A DNA stretch of 64,000 nucleotides, taken from positions 24,313,739 to 24,377,738 of the forward strand of contig JAGTTD010000010.1 in the NCBI GenBank assembly GCA_018398585.1, read 5' to 3'. Each line of letters begins with the position of its first letter. Within the stretch, counting starts at the first letter, position 1. Under the pieces are notes generated by a model that did no database searches, had not been told where the DNA came from, and was given only the letters and a program-made list of their open reading frames with translations. Shown here piece by piece: positions 45,519-56,789 of this stretch. The position numbers and the translations under genes were made by a program. The DNA comes from Simmondsia chinensis (lineage: Eukaryota > Streptophyta > Magnoliopsida > Caryophyllales > Simmondsiaceae).

Positions 45519-47828
45519 CTATCTCTTCTTTGGCCTACCTCTTCCTCTCCTGCCTAGTGTAGTAAGGTGTTGTTCGCATGTCCTTACTGGAACGTTGTCC
45601 GGTCTCCTTCTGACATGTCCTAACCACCTCAGACGTTGCTCCCTCAATTTATCTTCAATGGGGGTTTTGCCTCTTATGACGTTGTTTCTGATCCTATCCT
45701 TCCTTGTGTGTCCGCACATCCACCTCAGCATTCGCATCTCCGCCACCTTCATCTTCTGTGTGTGCTGTTGTTTCTTTACCCTGCACTCTGCCTCATACGT
45801 CATGGCGGGCCTCACAACCGTCTTATAGTATCTTCCCTTTAGCTTCAAGGGGAACTTTCTATCACAAAGTATCGCGGAGGCCATCCTCCACTTATGCCGT
45901 CCCGCTTTAATCCAGTTGTTGACATCCTCGTCAGCTTCGCCGTTGTGCTGTATCATGGACCCCAAGTACCTGAAGCTCTCCTACTTCAATATGGCTTCAG
46001 ATCCAATCTTCACGTCTTCCCAGCTAGGCGTGGTGGAGGGATCGAACTTAAGTTCCATGTGCTTGGTCTTGGATCTTCTTAGTTGTAAACCCTTCGCCTC
46101 TAGTACCCCTCTCCAGAGTTCCAGCTTCTCATTTACCTTTTTCCGCTACTCCCCCACCAACACTATTTCATCTGCAAAGCATGCACCAAGATACACATCC
46201 CTAGATGTGCCTAGTGAGCTCGTCCATAACTAGAATGAATAGATAGAGGCTTAAAGTAGACCCCTGGTGTACCCCTACTGTTATCGGGAAAGCGTCTGTC
46301 TTCCCGTCCACTGTACGCACCACAGTCTGTGCCTCATCATACATGTCTCTAATGGCTCAGATGTATGGCACGGGGATGCCTTTCTTGTCCAAAACTCTCC
46401 AAAAGGACCTCCCTGGGCACTCTATCATACGCCTTCTCTAAGTCAACGAAAACCATGTGAAGGTCCTTCTGTCTCTCCCTATACTGCTTTATCGTTCACC
46501 TTAGGATGTGGATGGCTTCTATTGTTGATCTCCCGGGCATAAATCCAAACTGGTTCTCGGACACCTCTGCCTGTTGCCTCAACCTCCTCTCTATGACCCG
46601 CTCCCACAACTTCAGAGTGTGGCACATTAGTTTGATACCCCGCTAGTTGGTGCAACTCTAAATGTCACCTTTGTTCTTATATATCGAGATCACTGTGCTC
46701 TTCCTCCATTCCTCCGACATCTTCTCCCCCAGAAGGATTTGGTTAAATAGTTTAGTTAGCCAACTGACGCCCTTTTGTCCAAGGCATTTCCATACTTCTA
46801 TGAGTATGCCATATGGGCCAACTGCTTTACCCGTTTCCATGAATATCAGGGCTTCCTTAACTTCCTCGGGGCTAATTTCCCTACAGTAACAGTGGTTCTG
46901 ATGCTCCTCAGTTGTTTGAAGATCACCTAAGGTTATCTCTGTCCCTCCGTGTTCGTTGAACAGCTCGTGAAAGTACGTTTTCCGCCTAGCCTTAATTAGT
47001 TGCCTGTCCATGAGTACTTGTCCAAATTCCCCTCTTATACATTGTACTCTGTTGACATCCCTAGTCTTCCGTTCTCTAGCTTTAGCGATTCTACATAGGT
47101 CCCTCGCACCCTTCTTGGTCTCCAGCCTTTTGTAGAAATCCTCATAAGCTCTTGATTGTGCTTCTCTTACTGCTCTCTTTGCTTCTCTCATAGCTTGCAG
47201 ATACTGATGTCGCTTGTCCTCATCTCTGCTATTATCCCACTCTTTGAAACAAACTCGTTTCACCTTAATCCTTTGTTGGACCTCCTCGCACCACCACCAA
47301 GACCCTCTGTTGCTTGGTACCCTTCCCTTTGACGTGCCGAGAGCTTCCCGTGCCAGTTCTCTGATCTTTTGGGCTAGTTGGTTCCACATCTGGTCTGTAT
47401 CTCCCTCGAAGTCCCACCCGAGCTCGGCCGCCGCTCTTTCCTTGTATACCTTATACTTCTCCCCCTTCGGATCCCTCCAATGGGTATGCGTCTACGTGGG
47501 TTTGCAGATTTTTTTAGCCCTCTTCTTGGCCTTTATATCCGCCTACAGCACCCTATGTTGTGTAGACAGGTCTTCTCCTGGGGTAGCCCTGCAATCCCTG
47601 CAGTCTCTTTGCACCCTTTTCCTTAATAGTATGTAGTCAATCTGTGTTCTTGTCCCGCTGCTTTGGTGCGTGATGATGTGTTGCTCACGCTTTCTGAAGA
47701 AGATGTTGGCCACCGGTAGGTCATATGTGACCACGAAGTCTAGTAGGGCTTTGCCCTCAACATTCTTGGTTCCAAAACCGAATCCTCCATGGAAGGAGGG
47801 GTAATCGTCCTCCGTCACACCAACGTGA
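45519..47828 (-). pseudogene. RTE endonuclease-reverse transcriptase remnant
   Basis: Minus-strand polyprotein broken by stops. 47836-47543 has the C-terminal half of an APE-type endonuclease (FHGGFGFGTKN, LLDFVVTYDLPVANIFF, QIDYILL). 47389-46658 covers the linker (REAQSRAYEDFYKRLETKKG) and the start of reverse transcriptase (ISPEEVKEALIFMETGKAVGP, STVISIYKNKGDI followed by stops). The middle keeps RGIKLM, FVDLEKAYDRVPREVFW and GVHQGSTLSLYLF in broken frames. The 45965-45519 part is the conserved C-terminus (MRMLRWMCGHTRKDRIRN, LRWLGHVRRRPDNVPV). The clade assignment rests on this C-terminus and the TTG tail. Confidence 0.88.
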
Positions 47829-48327
47829 TGTAACAAACCGAGAATCCGAAGGCTTGAGTTTAAATTGGCACAAGGCGAGAGAGCTGTAAAAAATTAAAAT
47901 TTTGTTAAATTCTGTTGTGAGTGCTGCTGCTAGTATCCGTTACTGCTGCTGGGTTGTTGGTGCTGCTGTTATTGATCTTTGGCGCCAATAATAATAATTT
48001 GAACATTAGTTAGTTAGCTTACATTCTAGATTGTTCCAAGTGGTTGTCTAGATTCATTGCATTGCTTGTAATTGATTGTTATAAATAAGTATGTCCTAAT
48101 GTAAATCTGATCATGGAATGAAAAAATAATCAACATCAATCTCATTTTGAGATCAATTCTCTCTCTCAACTAACTCTCTCTATTTCTCATCTCCTTTCCC
48201 TTCTTTCTCTCATCTAAACTCTAAATCTCCACTTTCTCATCTCAATTTCACTTCTTTCTCATCTTATATTCTCAACCTATCCTCGTTGTACTTAGTTTAC
48301 GTTCGTGGTTCAATCTTGAGCGTAAAA
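47829..48327 (+). repeat. LTR 1 of short non-autonomous element
   Basis: 499 bp. TATAAATAAG at 48080-48089; CT-rich U5 with repeated CTCTC and TCTCATCT. Differs from 49682-50180 at only a small number of positions. Confidence 0.9.
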
Positions 48328-48374
48328 ATTTGTATCAGAGCCTCGTTCCACTCGAGTGCATAATCAAAATTTTT

Positions 48375-48467
<93 letters not shown>

Positions 48468-48749
48468 AATCAAAATCAATGCCGAAATGCTGCTCAGGTT
48501 CAAATTCAGTAAGAAAGCGAAATTGCAGTGCATTGAGTCACGTTGTTCAGCAAAAAAATTCATATTGATCTGCAGTGATTAGATCAGAGTTTAGTAAAAA
48601 TTCAGATCATCTACTCATGGTCAAGCAGATCAAGAACAATTAAGATCAGTTTAGCATTGTTTCTTCAATCGGTAATTGCAAAATTCAGAAGCAACCTGAC
48701 CCAGATCGATCCGATCAGCATCAATCAATTTCGATTGTGAAGTTCAAGA
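48328..48749 (+). other. Leader of short element, with expanded (TA)n
   Basis: Starts with primer site ATTTGTATCAGAGCC. Contains about 43 TA dinucleotides (48378-48464); the same place in the second leader copy has only a handful. The rest matches 50181-50528. Confidence 0.85.
48378..48464. repeat. (TA)n microsatellite
   Basis: A pure run of TA of roughly 86 bp. Open frames reading Tyr-Ile repeats through it are artefacts. Confidence 0.97.
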
Positions 48750-49583
48750 ATGGACTCCAGTGCGTTGGTGTCTCCTGGTGGTGTTCTTACACGTGCTGCG
48801 GCTGCTCGTGCAGCAGCAAATCCGACATATGCAGAGGTGATTGGTGGTAGTTCTGCAGTTGAACAAGATGTTGTGACTCAAGATCAACCGATCGCACACT
48901 TGGAAGCAATGATCATGCGGCTAGAGCAAGATCAGCTGAAGAATTTGCAAAAGATGGATTGAGTTCTATCCTTGTTAATAGAAAAAGATGAAAAAGATGC
49001 AAAGGTGAGTGATCGGTTACAACAAATTGAAGATAAGATTGTACATTTGCAAGATTAAATTGATAAACAGGGAGAGAATGATCAAGGCAATGAGAAATTT
49101 GTGATCACTCAAGTGCTGATGCAAGATGAAGACAGAATCACTCCCAGCCAATGCACGCAAGAAATCTTAGCTTAAGAATCACAGATTCCAGGCGAGGAAG
49201 CACATGTTGCTGCCGCTGAGTTGCAATCATATGTTCCTAATGTGGCTGCAGGACCTGCAGTGGCAGAAGGAATGACTCAGGTTGGACCTCAAGTTGTTAA
49301 TGTGTCAGCTAAACCTCAAGTTCAAACTCAAACAGCTGGTGTTAGTCTTCAAGATCCAATTCCAGTAGCTAATATGCACTATCGGCATGCCGATCGGCAA
49401 GTTCGACATGATCTATTTCCTTTCTTGAGTGGAGTTTTGATTAATATGGTCTCTATTATGAAGCTATGCTATTGGGAGGACATTTGTGAGCTATTCACCA
49501 AGCTATACAGCTGCAACAAGTTGTCATTTGTGGCAATTCATAGTTCAGCAGCACTTTTATGTCCAAAGACATGGCTTTCATAA
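48750..49583 (+). pseudogene. Gag-like remnant of short element
   Basis: One frame from ATG 48750 to 49583 with several stops (48960, 49056, 49173 region). The N-terminus (MDSSALVSPGG, TRAAAARAAANPTYAEV) and the helical middle (LEAMIMRLEQDQLKNLQKM, DRLQQIEDKIVHLQD) suggest a coiled-coil gag precursor N-terminal part. The middle is Ala/Val/Gln-rich. It lacks a zinc knuckle. Alternative: an unrelated element-specific protein. Confidence 0.45.
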
Positions 49584-49681
49584 ATGGGAGGAAATTGCAT
49601 TCTGTCTGCCCAAACAAGTGATTTTAAAGTCTCAATTCTCTTTCATTCTTTAGGACAAGAATGTTTTCAAGGGGATGGGAA

Positions 49682-50180
49682 TGTTACAAACTGAGAATCC
49701 GAAGGCTTGAGTTTAAATTGGGACAAGGCGGGAGAGCTGTAAAAAATTAAAATTATGTTAAATTCTGTTGTGAGTGCTGCTGCTACTGTCCGTTACTGTT
49801 GCTGGGTTGTTGGTGCTGCTGTTACTGATCTTTGGCGCCAATAATAATAATTTGAAAATTAGTTAGTTAGCTTACATTCTAGATTGTTCCAAGTGGTTGT
49901 CTAGATTCATTGCATTGCTTGTAATTGATTGTTATAAATAAGTATGTCCTGATGTAAATCTGATCATGGAATGAAAAAATAATCAACATCAATCTCATTT
50001 TGAGATCAATTCTCTCTCTCAACTAACTCTCTCTATTTCTCATCTCCTTTGCCTTCTTTCTCTCATCTAAACTCTAAATCTCTACTTTCTCATCTGAATT
50101 TCACTTTTTTCTCATCACATATTCTCAACCTATCCTCATTTTACTTAGTTTCCGTTCGTGGTTCAATCTCGAGCGTAAAA
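49682..50180 (+). repeat. LTR 2 of short non-autonomous element
   Basis: 499 bp, preceded by AGGGGATGGGAA. TATAAATA at 49933-49940. Followed by primer site ATTGGTATCAGAGCC at 50181. Confidence 0.9.
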
Positions 50181-50528
50181 ATTGGTATCAGAGCCTTGTT
50201 CCACTCGAGTGCATAATCAAATTTTTTTTTAAAAATATATATATATCAGAAATCAAAATCAGTGCCGAAGTGCTGCTCAGGTTCAGATTCAGTCAGAAAG
50301 CAAAATTGCAGTGCATTGAGTCACGTTGTTCAGCAAAAAAAATTCATATTGATCTGCAGTGATCAGATCAGAGTTTAGTAAAAATTCAGATCATCTACTC
50401 GTGGTCAAGCAGGTCAAGAACAATTAAGATCAGTTCAGCATTGTTTCTTCAATCAGTAATTGCAAAATTCAGAAGCAACCTGACCAAGATCGATCTGATC
50501 AGCATCAATCAATTTCGATTGTGAAGTG
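50181..50528 (+). other. Second leader copy of short element
   Basis: Repeats 48328-48747 closely, up to CGATTGTGAAG, then departs. Because it follows LTR 2, it shows a tandem LTR-interior-LTR-interior arrangement, typical of unequal recombination between copies. At 50529 it joins copia-type sequence. Confidence 0.85.
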
Positions 50529-50588
50529 ACAGCCAATTTTGTAAGGTTTATTCTTTTGGTTTGGGGTTTGGCTTCATAACTAAGGGAA

Positions 50589-53500
50589 ATGACAGCCAAT
50601 TTCGTAAAGTTAGATAGGTTTGATGGCGGTAATTTCTGCCGATGGCAGAGGAAGATGCACTACCTCATAACTACGTTGAATGTGGTGTAGGTGTTGAATA
50701 CACCATTGCCATCCATGCTTCTGAGGAGGAGGAGAATTTAGCCGAGCAGAGGGCCAGACTAAAATGGGAGAACGATGACTACATCTACAGAGGGCATATA
50801 CTGAACTGCATGACCGATGCCCTATTTGACATTTACTCGAACGTGTCGACCGCAAAGGACCTATGGAACTCTCTTGAGGCACGCTACATTTCAGAGGATG
50901 CAACGAGCAAAAATTTTAGTCAATTTAATAATTATAAAATGGTTGATAATCGTCCTGTCATGGAGCAATTACATAAAATTGAAAGAATCTTGAATAATTT
51001 CTAATAGCATAGTATGAATATGGACGATATAATAATTGTTTCATCTTTGATAGACAAAATTTCTCCTTCATGGAAAGACGTTAATAAAGGCCTTAAACAT
51101 AAGAAGGAAGATATGCCAATGGAGGAATTGGCTAACCACTTGCGCATTAAGGAAGGCTAAAGGATATAGGATGACAACAAGGACCACTCCAGTGATGTTG
51201 GAAAAATCAACATCATAGAAGAAGGCCAGTCAAGCAAAGGAACGAAGAGAACCGGGCACTTCCAAAAGAAGAAAAATGACAAGAGGCTGAAATTAGTCTG
51301 TTGGAAGTGTCAGAAGCCCAATCACCTACGTAGGGACTATTACCGCCTTAAAAATAAGGAAGGCAAGGGGCTTGATCATGGCGCCAAAAATTTGAACGAT
51401 AGGTTCGTGGCGATGATATCAAAAGTCAACCTAGTCGAGAGTGATAACTCTTGGTGGGTTAATTCGAGGGCCACGAGACATGTGTGTAAGGAGAAGGGGT
51501 TCTTCACGACTTTTGAACCCATGGACAACGGAACTGTGTTGTTCATGGGCAATGGGGCAACTATATTGGTTAAAAGGAAGGGAAAAGTTGATTTGCTTTT
51601 TACCTCTTGAAAAACCCTTACTTTAACCGAAGTATTTTATGCTCCGGATGTGAAGAAGAATCTAGTTTCCGGTGGCCAGTTAAATCGGTTTGGGTTCAAG
51701 TTGGTCTTCGAGGTCGACAAATTTGTATTGTCGAAAGGAGGGGCCTTTGCTGGCAAAGGGTTCTTATGTAATGGCATGTTCAAAATGAATGTTTATAATA
51801 AAATCAATAATATGCTTGACTCGTCATATTTATGGCATCATAGATCAGGTCATGTGAATTTTCGTAGATTGTATGAAATGGTTAATTCTTCATTGATACC
51901 TCAAATAGATAAGGTTGATGATAAGTGTAAAACATGCATGTTAACAAAAATAACGAGATTGCCATTTCCATCGGTGCAAAGAGAGACTAATCTACTAGAC
52001 CTGGTACATAGCGACTTAGGTGATTTCAAGAATACGCCGAGTTTATGTGGAAAGAGATATTTTATAACATTTAAAGATGAATGTTCGAGATTTTGTTATA
52101 TATCTCATAAATCACAAGGATGACTCGCTTGATAGATTTAAAGCATATAAAGTAGAAACCAAATTACACTATGAGACCTTCCTCAAGCGCCTTAGATCGG
52201 ACCATGGTGGGAAATACTAGGATCACAAGTATTTCGAAACCATCGGAATTATATATAAGATAACTGCACCGTATACGCCCAAACAGAATGGCATGGCTGA
52301 GAGGAAAAACTGAACTCTAACTGAAAAGGTTACCTCAATGTTATCCTACTCCGGTCTCAGCGATGGGTTTTGGGGTGAGGCGGTGCTAATTGCCTATCAT
52401 ATATTAAATCGAGTTCCAAACAAGATAAATAAGATAACCCCATATGAATTGTGGAACAAACAAGCCCCAAATTTTAACTATCTGAAATTGTGGGGGTGTA
52501 GGGCAGTTGTTAAAGTCCCTGAGCCTAAAAGTAAAAAGTTAGGTAAAAGAGGCATTGATTGCATCTTTGTTGGATATGTGTCTCATAGGAAGGCATATCG
52601 GTTTTATGTAATTGAGTCTAATGATTATATCAATGTGAATACAATAATAGGATCAAGAGACGCCGTATTTGATGAGAATCGGTTTACTTCTATCCCTAGA
52701 CCGAGGGATTATGTACCGATTGAGAGTGACACTCAAGTGTTATATGACGATGTTCATCATGAGAGGGAAGATGTTCTTGAAAGTGCTCTAGAACTCCAAA
52801 GGAGTAAGAGAGCAAGGAAAGAGAAATCTTTCAGTTCGGACTTCTACGTACTTTTGGTAGAAGGTTCAAAGAGCGATGTGGACCAAGTGGCTCCATATTG
52901 TTGTGTCATGGAAGCTGATCCCTTGACGTTTAATGAGGCGATGAGGTCTCATGTTGCCTCCTTTTGGCGAGAGGCAGTGAATGATGAGATGGATTCCATC
53001 TTAAGTAATAATACCTCGATCCTAGTGGACCTTCCATAAGGAAGTAAGCCCACTGGGTGTAAATGGATCTTCAAAAAGAAGATGAAGGTCGATGGAACGA
53101 TTGATAAGTTCAAGGCCCGATTGGTGGCTAAAGGATTCACCCAAAAACATGGGTTGGACTACTTTGACACGTATGCCCCCATGCCAAGAATATCGACAAT
53201 AAGGGTATTGATAGCCCTTGCCTCAATTTACAAACTAGCGATACACCAAATGGATGTCAAAATGACATTCCTGAATGGTGAGCTAGAAGAGGAAGTGTAT
53301 ATGGAATAACCGGAAGGTTTTGTTATTCCTGGCCAAGAGAGAAAAGTATGTAAACTCATACGCTCTCTGTATGGGCTAAAGCAAGCCCCGAAGCAGTGGC
53401 ACCAAAAGTTTGATAGTGTTGTTTTAAACAACGGATTCATTATAAACGAATCAAATAAATTTGTTTATAGCAAGTTTGTTAATGGCAAAGGGGTCATTAT

Positions 53501-54470
53501 ATGTTTGTATGTTGATCACATGCTGATACTTGGAACTGATGTGGAACAAGTATAGAGAACTAAACAGTTTCTCTTAGAAAACATTGCTATGAAAGACGTA
53601 GGTGAGGCAGAGGTAATTCTCGATATAAGAATCATAAGGAAAGGGGGGACCATGTCCTTGACATAGTCTCACTACATTAAGAATATTTTGAAAAGATTTC
53701 ACTTTGATGAGTGTGCACCGACGTCCGTTCCAATGGACCCTAGTGTGAAATTAGTACCGAATGAGGGCGCTCCAGTGTCACAACTGAGATATGCCTAGGT
53801 CATTGGTTGTCTTATGTATGCCATGATGAGCACAAGGCCGGACATAGCCTTTGCTATTGGAAAGCTAATTAGATACACTAGCAATACAAGTAAGAGCCAC
53901 TGGAATGCTGTGGATCGTGTACTGAAGTACCTTAAGAAGACTATGAGTTGTGGCTTTTCTTTTGAAGGATATCCTCCTATTTTGGAGGGGTACTCTGATG
54001 CAAGTTGGATCTATGATGTGGAGGATCACGCATCCATAAGTGGGTGGGTATTCCTACTTGGTTGGGGTGTGGTTTCTTGTGGTTCAAAGAAACAGACTTG
54101 CATAACTAATTCAACTATGGCGGCAGAGTTTATAGCTCTTGTGTCTGTGGCTAAGGAAGCAAAGTTGTTAAAGGATCTCTTGTATGAGATACTTTTGTGG
54201 CCTAAGCCGATCTCACCAATATTTATCCATTGTGATAGTCAAGCTACGCTTTCTAGAGCGTACAGTGAGGTGTATAATGGGAAGTCCAGACACATTGGTG
54301 TAAGGCATAGTACAGTGAGACACCTTATTCGAGAAGGCGTTATCATTATGGACTTCGTAAGAACAAGTCAGAATCTAGCGGATCTGTTTACAAAAGGCCT
54401 AGCTAGAGACTTAGTTCTGAAAACAAACGAAGGGCTGGGGTTAAAACCTGTCATTATTAGTCACCCATGA
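50589..54470 (+). pseudogene. copia gag-pol remnant
   Basis: Starts at ATG 50589 (MTANFVKLDRFDGGNF, a common copia gag start) with a stop at 50688; gag continues in shifted frames (WENDDYIYRGHILNCM, YKMVDNRPVMEQ). The zinc knuckle CWKCQKPNHLRRDYY has its last Cys replaced. The protease site reads VNSRATRHVC where DSGAT is expected. Integrase: LWHHRSGHVNFRRL, LLDLVHSDLG, ITFKDECSRF; the C-terminal part is at 52338-52730. Reverse transcriptase spans about 52900-53620 with FKARLVAKGFTQKHG, MDVKMTFLNGELEEEVY, SLYGLKQAPKQWH. The catalytic box is YVDHMLILG, with the second Asp lost. RNase H (STRPDIAFAIG, DASWIYDVEDH, NLADLFTKGL) is open to 54470. At least six stops interrupt pol. Confidence 0.92.
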
Positions 54471-55030
54471 TAGGTCCTGCGTAGTATGAAGTTAGGTCTC
54501 AGGTTCAATGAGAGAGACTTGTCATCTATGTGACTGCAAGCACTAAATGAGAATTTTTCCATCCCGAGTGTGAAGTGCTTGATACCTGTGTCAGAGATTC
54601 TAAGAGGACGAGCCAATGCTCTTAATGGACCTGGTTTTTAGAACTTATTGAATGTCGCGTTGTAGGGACATGATCAATGAGGTCCACCTTAGTGTGCATT
54701 GAAGTTTGGCCACTTCACAGGGGTGATTTTTGACTAAGGGTTTGGCCCTGACACACTCACGAAGGGTACAGGACACAAGGCCACAAATGTGTCGATCTAG
54801 GAGTTGTAGGGTGTGTACGGGGAGTACGTCCTGTGCCTGATTGGAAAGTCGATTAGTCAAATGGGTTGTATGGTTCAAAGCTTGGTCTACCATTTTCAAT
54901 TTGATTAACTGTATGGTCCTTTCACTAGCTGGGGGTTCAATTGGGAGACACCCTCGTTAATGCACAATAAGGCGTCCTTTATTTGAGATGTTATTTTGAG
55001 ATTGATGGTATATTGAAAATGGTGGGGGAA
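54471..55030 (+). other. copia 3' untranslated region
   Basis: Non-coding stretch between RNase H and the 3' LTR, ending in the polypurine tract at 55018-55030. Short open frames here show no similarity to known domains. Confidence 0.6.
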
Positions 55031-55736
55031 TGTTGGTGTATTTTCAAAATATATGTTGAATAATATGTTAAATATTGTTTAATGTGTGTATAAGATGTAT
55101 TTAAAATTTTCCCGATACTTGTTTAATTGTTTAAAGCTTGTTAGGGGTGTGTCGACACAGGGCCATGTGTGTCAACACGCAATCCTACAGAACCAAGAAA
55201 AGGAAACTGTGTGTCAACACACATGGCCCATGTGTTGACACACAGGCTTTACAAAAGCACAGGAAAGGCTCTGTGTGCCAACACACAGGCTCACAGTAAG
55301 ATATGTGTTGAAGTGTGTGTTGATACACAGCTTCAACACACAAGATAGTTTTGTCAGTTTTTGCGCAGTTATTTCCAGGCTTTTGGCTGTTCTTTTTGCA
55401 TTGTTTTGGGACGTCTCCCCTCTACATATACACATACATTCCCCATGTTTTGGCACTTGGTATTAAATCAAAAAGAAAGAGAGAAAAAGCAATTGCAAAA
55501 AGAACTTGAAGTGTTCTTATGTTTCTAGTGCCATTGTGTTGCGTTCTTGTGCAATAAAACATCAATCTCTCCCTTTACACACTCTCACTTCATATTTGGT
55601 TGTTATTGTATCCCCAAGGATATTTTACATACCGAAATAAACCTTAAGAAAAGTTATTATACGGCCTCGACACCTTAGATCTTCCGGTTACCCGTTTGCA
55701 AGGATTTTGCAAGTCTTTTTCAGATTTGCACTAACA
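55031..55736 (+). repeat. 3' LTR with clustered palindromes
   Basis: TGTTGGTGTATTTTC to TGCACTAACA. The U3 part (55145-55345) holds six or more copies of a self-complementary word of the form TGTGTYRACACA. No second copy of this LTR exists in the window, so the left boundary relies on the polypurine tract and the TG start. Confidence 0.75.
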
Positions 55737-56789
55737 AAATTAATTTTAGATTTTTTGTTGTCGAAGAAAACCAAATTCCAAAACCCTAATTAAAATACAA
55801 AAACTCACGACCTACTTGCATTTAAATGTAAACAAAAAGGGGTGCTCACATCAGCTTGATGTCAGCACACTTCCAGGTACATAACGCTTGTCCCAGACAG
55901 TCGCTGACATCATGTCCTTTTTTATTTTGAGGTCACGTGCCCCACCTGTTCACACGCTCTAGTAGGACCCCCGTGGGTGTTGTTTCATGCCCTCCTGTTT
56001 TTTTTTTTTGTATAAATTTTCACATATATGAATTCATCTCATGAATATTTGTTAAGCATAATAATTTTTTTCTCTAATAAATAAACAATTCACCCCATGA
56101 ATTCATTTTTGAATATTTTTCAAATGATGCATAAGTTAAGGCTTGTGAACAAACCTTAGGGACAATCTAACTCTAGCTCCAAATGGGTCAAATTCGATTA
56201 TCATTGCATGATAACAATTGATTACCATTTAACAAAATTAATTCTACTAAATAAATTTTACTACACTCTAGATTTAAATGTATTCACTCAAGAATTTCCC
56301 AAATAACTTTTATTACAATAATTAACTCCTCTATTGGATATCCGTGAGCAAAAGTAACTTTAACTACTATCATTACTTTTCTCACATCTCTTGCGGTAGT
56401 TCCCGACTCATCTTTCTCGAACAATTCAATAATGCAGAAAGAATTTCTGTACAAATTCCAAATTTCAAACCTATAGAATACTTTGGCCAAAGATTCTAGA
56501 ATCTATTTGTACATTTGCGAATCAACTAAGGGGATGTCTATATCTCATTATAGATTATAGATTCCACGTAAAATAACTATTCCCTCTAAATGTCATGTCG
56601 TTACCCAATGCTCGTAAGATTCAAGTCAACGCACTTTACTAATCCTTTTAGTATATCAAAGCAACGAATAATCCATGCACGAGTTTAGAATATTTTTTAG
56701 ATATGGAGTTATATTCTTACAAAATTAATTGTTTTTAATAGCAGTTAAGGAACAAATAACTACGATGGTCCTGCATAATATTCTAATGC
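55737..56789 (-). repeat. L2-family LTR fragment with empty insertion site
   Basis: Matches the minus-oriented L2 LTR of element B over 7080-7755 and 16264-16410 as a continuous sequence. The word CGTAA (56614-56618) occurs once, exactly where B has the 8.5-kb insertion. Both LTR ends are missing: the left is cut by the copia LTR end, the right fades near 56770-56790. It also contains GC-richer sequence (55860-55990) with a TGACATC-type repeated word. Confidence 0.8.

Larger units (their letters stand above)
44998..47828 (-). mobile_element. RTE-type LINE, 5'-truncated
   Basis: Non-LTR retrotransposon on the minus strand. The 3' tail is a short (TTG)n array (plus 44998-45018, ACAACAACAACAAC), typical of plant RTE elements. 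The 3' untranslated region spans to about 45518. Coding runs 45519-47828 and stops abruptly at the LTR of the next element, within the endonuclease domain. The 3' untranslated region contains a 24-C homopolymer. Confidence 0.85.
47829..50180 (+). mobile_element. Short non-autonomous LTR element
   Basis: A 2352-bp unit with two 499-bp LTRs (47829-48327 and 49682-50180). It has a tRNA-Met primer site at 48328, a GGGGATGGGAA polypurine tract and a small broken gag-like frame; no pol is present. LTR ends are TGTTAC...CGTAAAA, so the right terminus lacks the usual CA in both copies. A possible target half CGTGA precedes it, but the right side continues into a second copy of the leader instead of flanking DNA. 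LTR U5 and the polypurine context resemble those of the 16845-27309 element. Confidence 0.85.
50529..55736 (+). mobile_element. Ty1/copia element lacking its own 5' LTR
   Basis: Copia gag-pol (50589-54470) with a polypurine tract (AATGGTGGGGGAA, 55018-55030) and a 706-bp 3' LTR (55031-55736). No matching 5' LTR is present upstream; the leader of the short element at 50181-50528 is joined about 60 bp before the gag ATG. TGACAGCCAATTTTGTAAGG at 50527-50546 is a near copy of the gag start at 50589, so the junction also contains a local duplication. The join may be a deletion, recombination or a chimeric element. Confidence 0.85.

Noticed and set aside
48297..48568. Open frames with Tyr-Ile repeats on both strands
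   Set aside because: Produced solely by the (TA)n microsatellite.
54645..54899. Minus-strand frame in the copia 3' untranslated region
   Set aside because: No similarity to known domains and lies between RNase H and polypurine tract of a plus-strand element.
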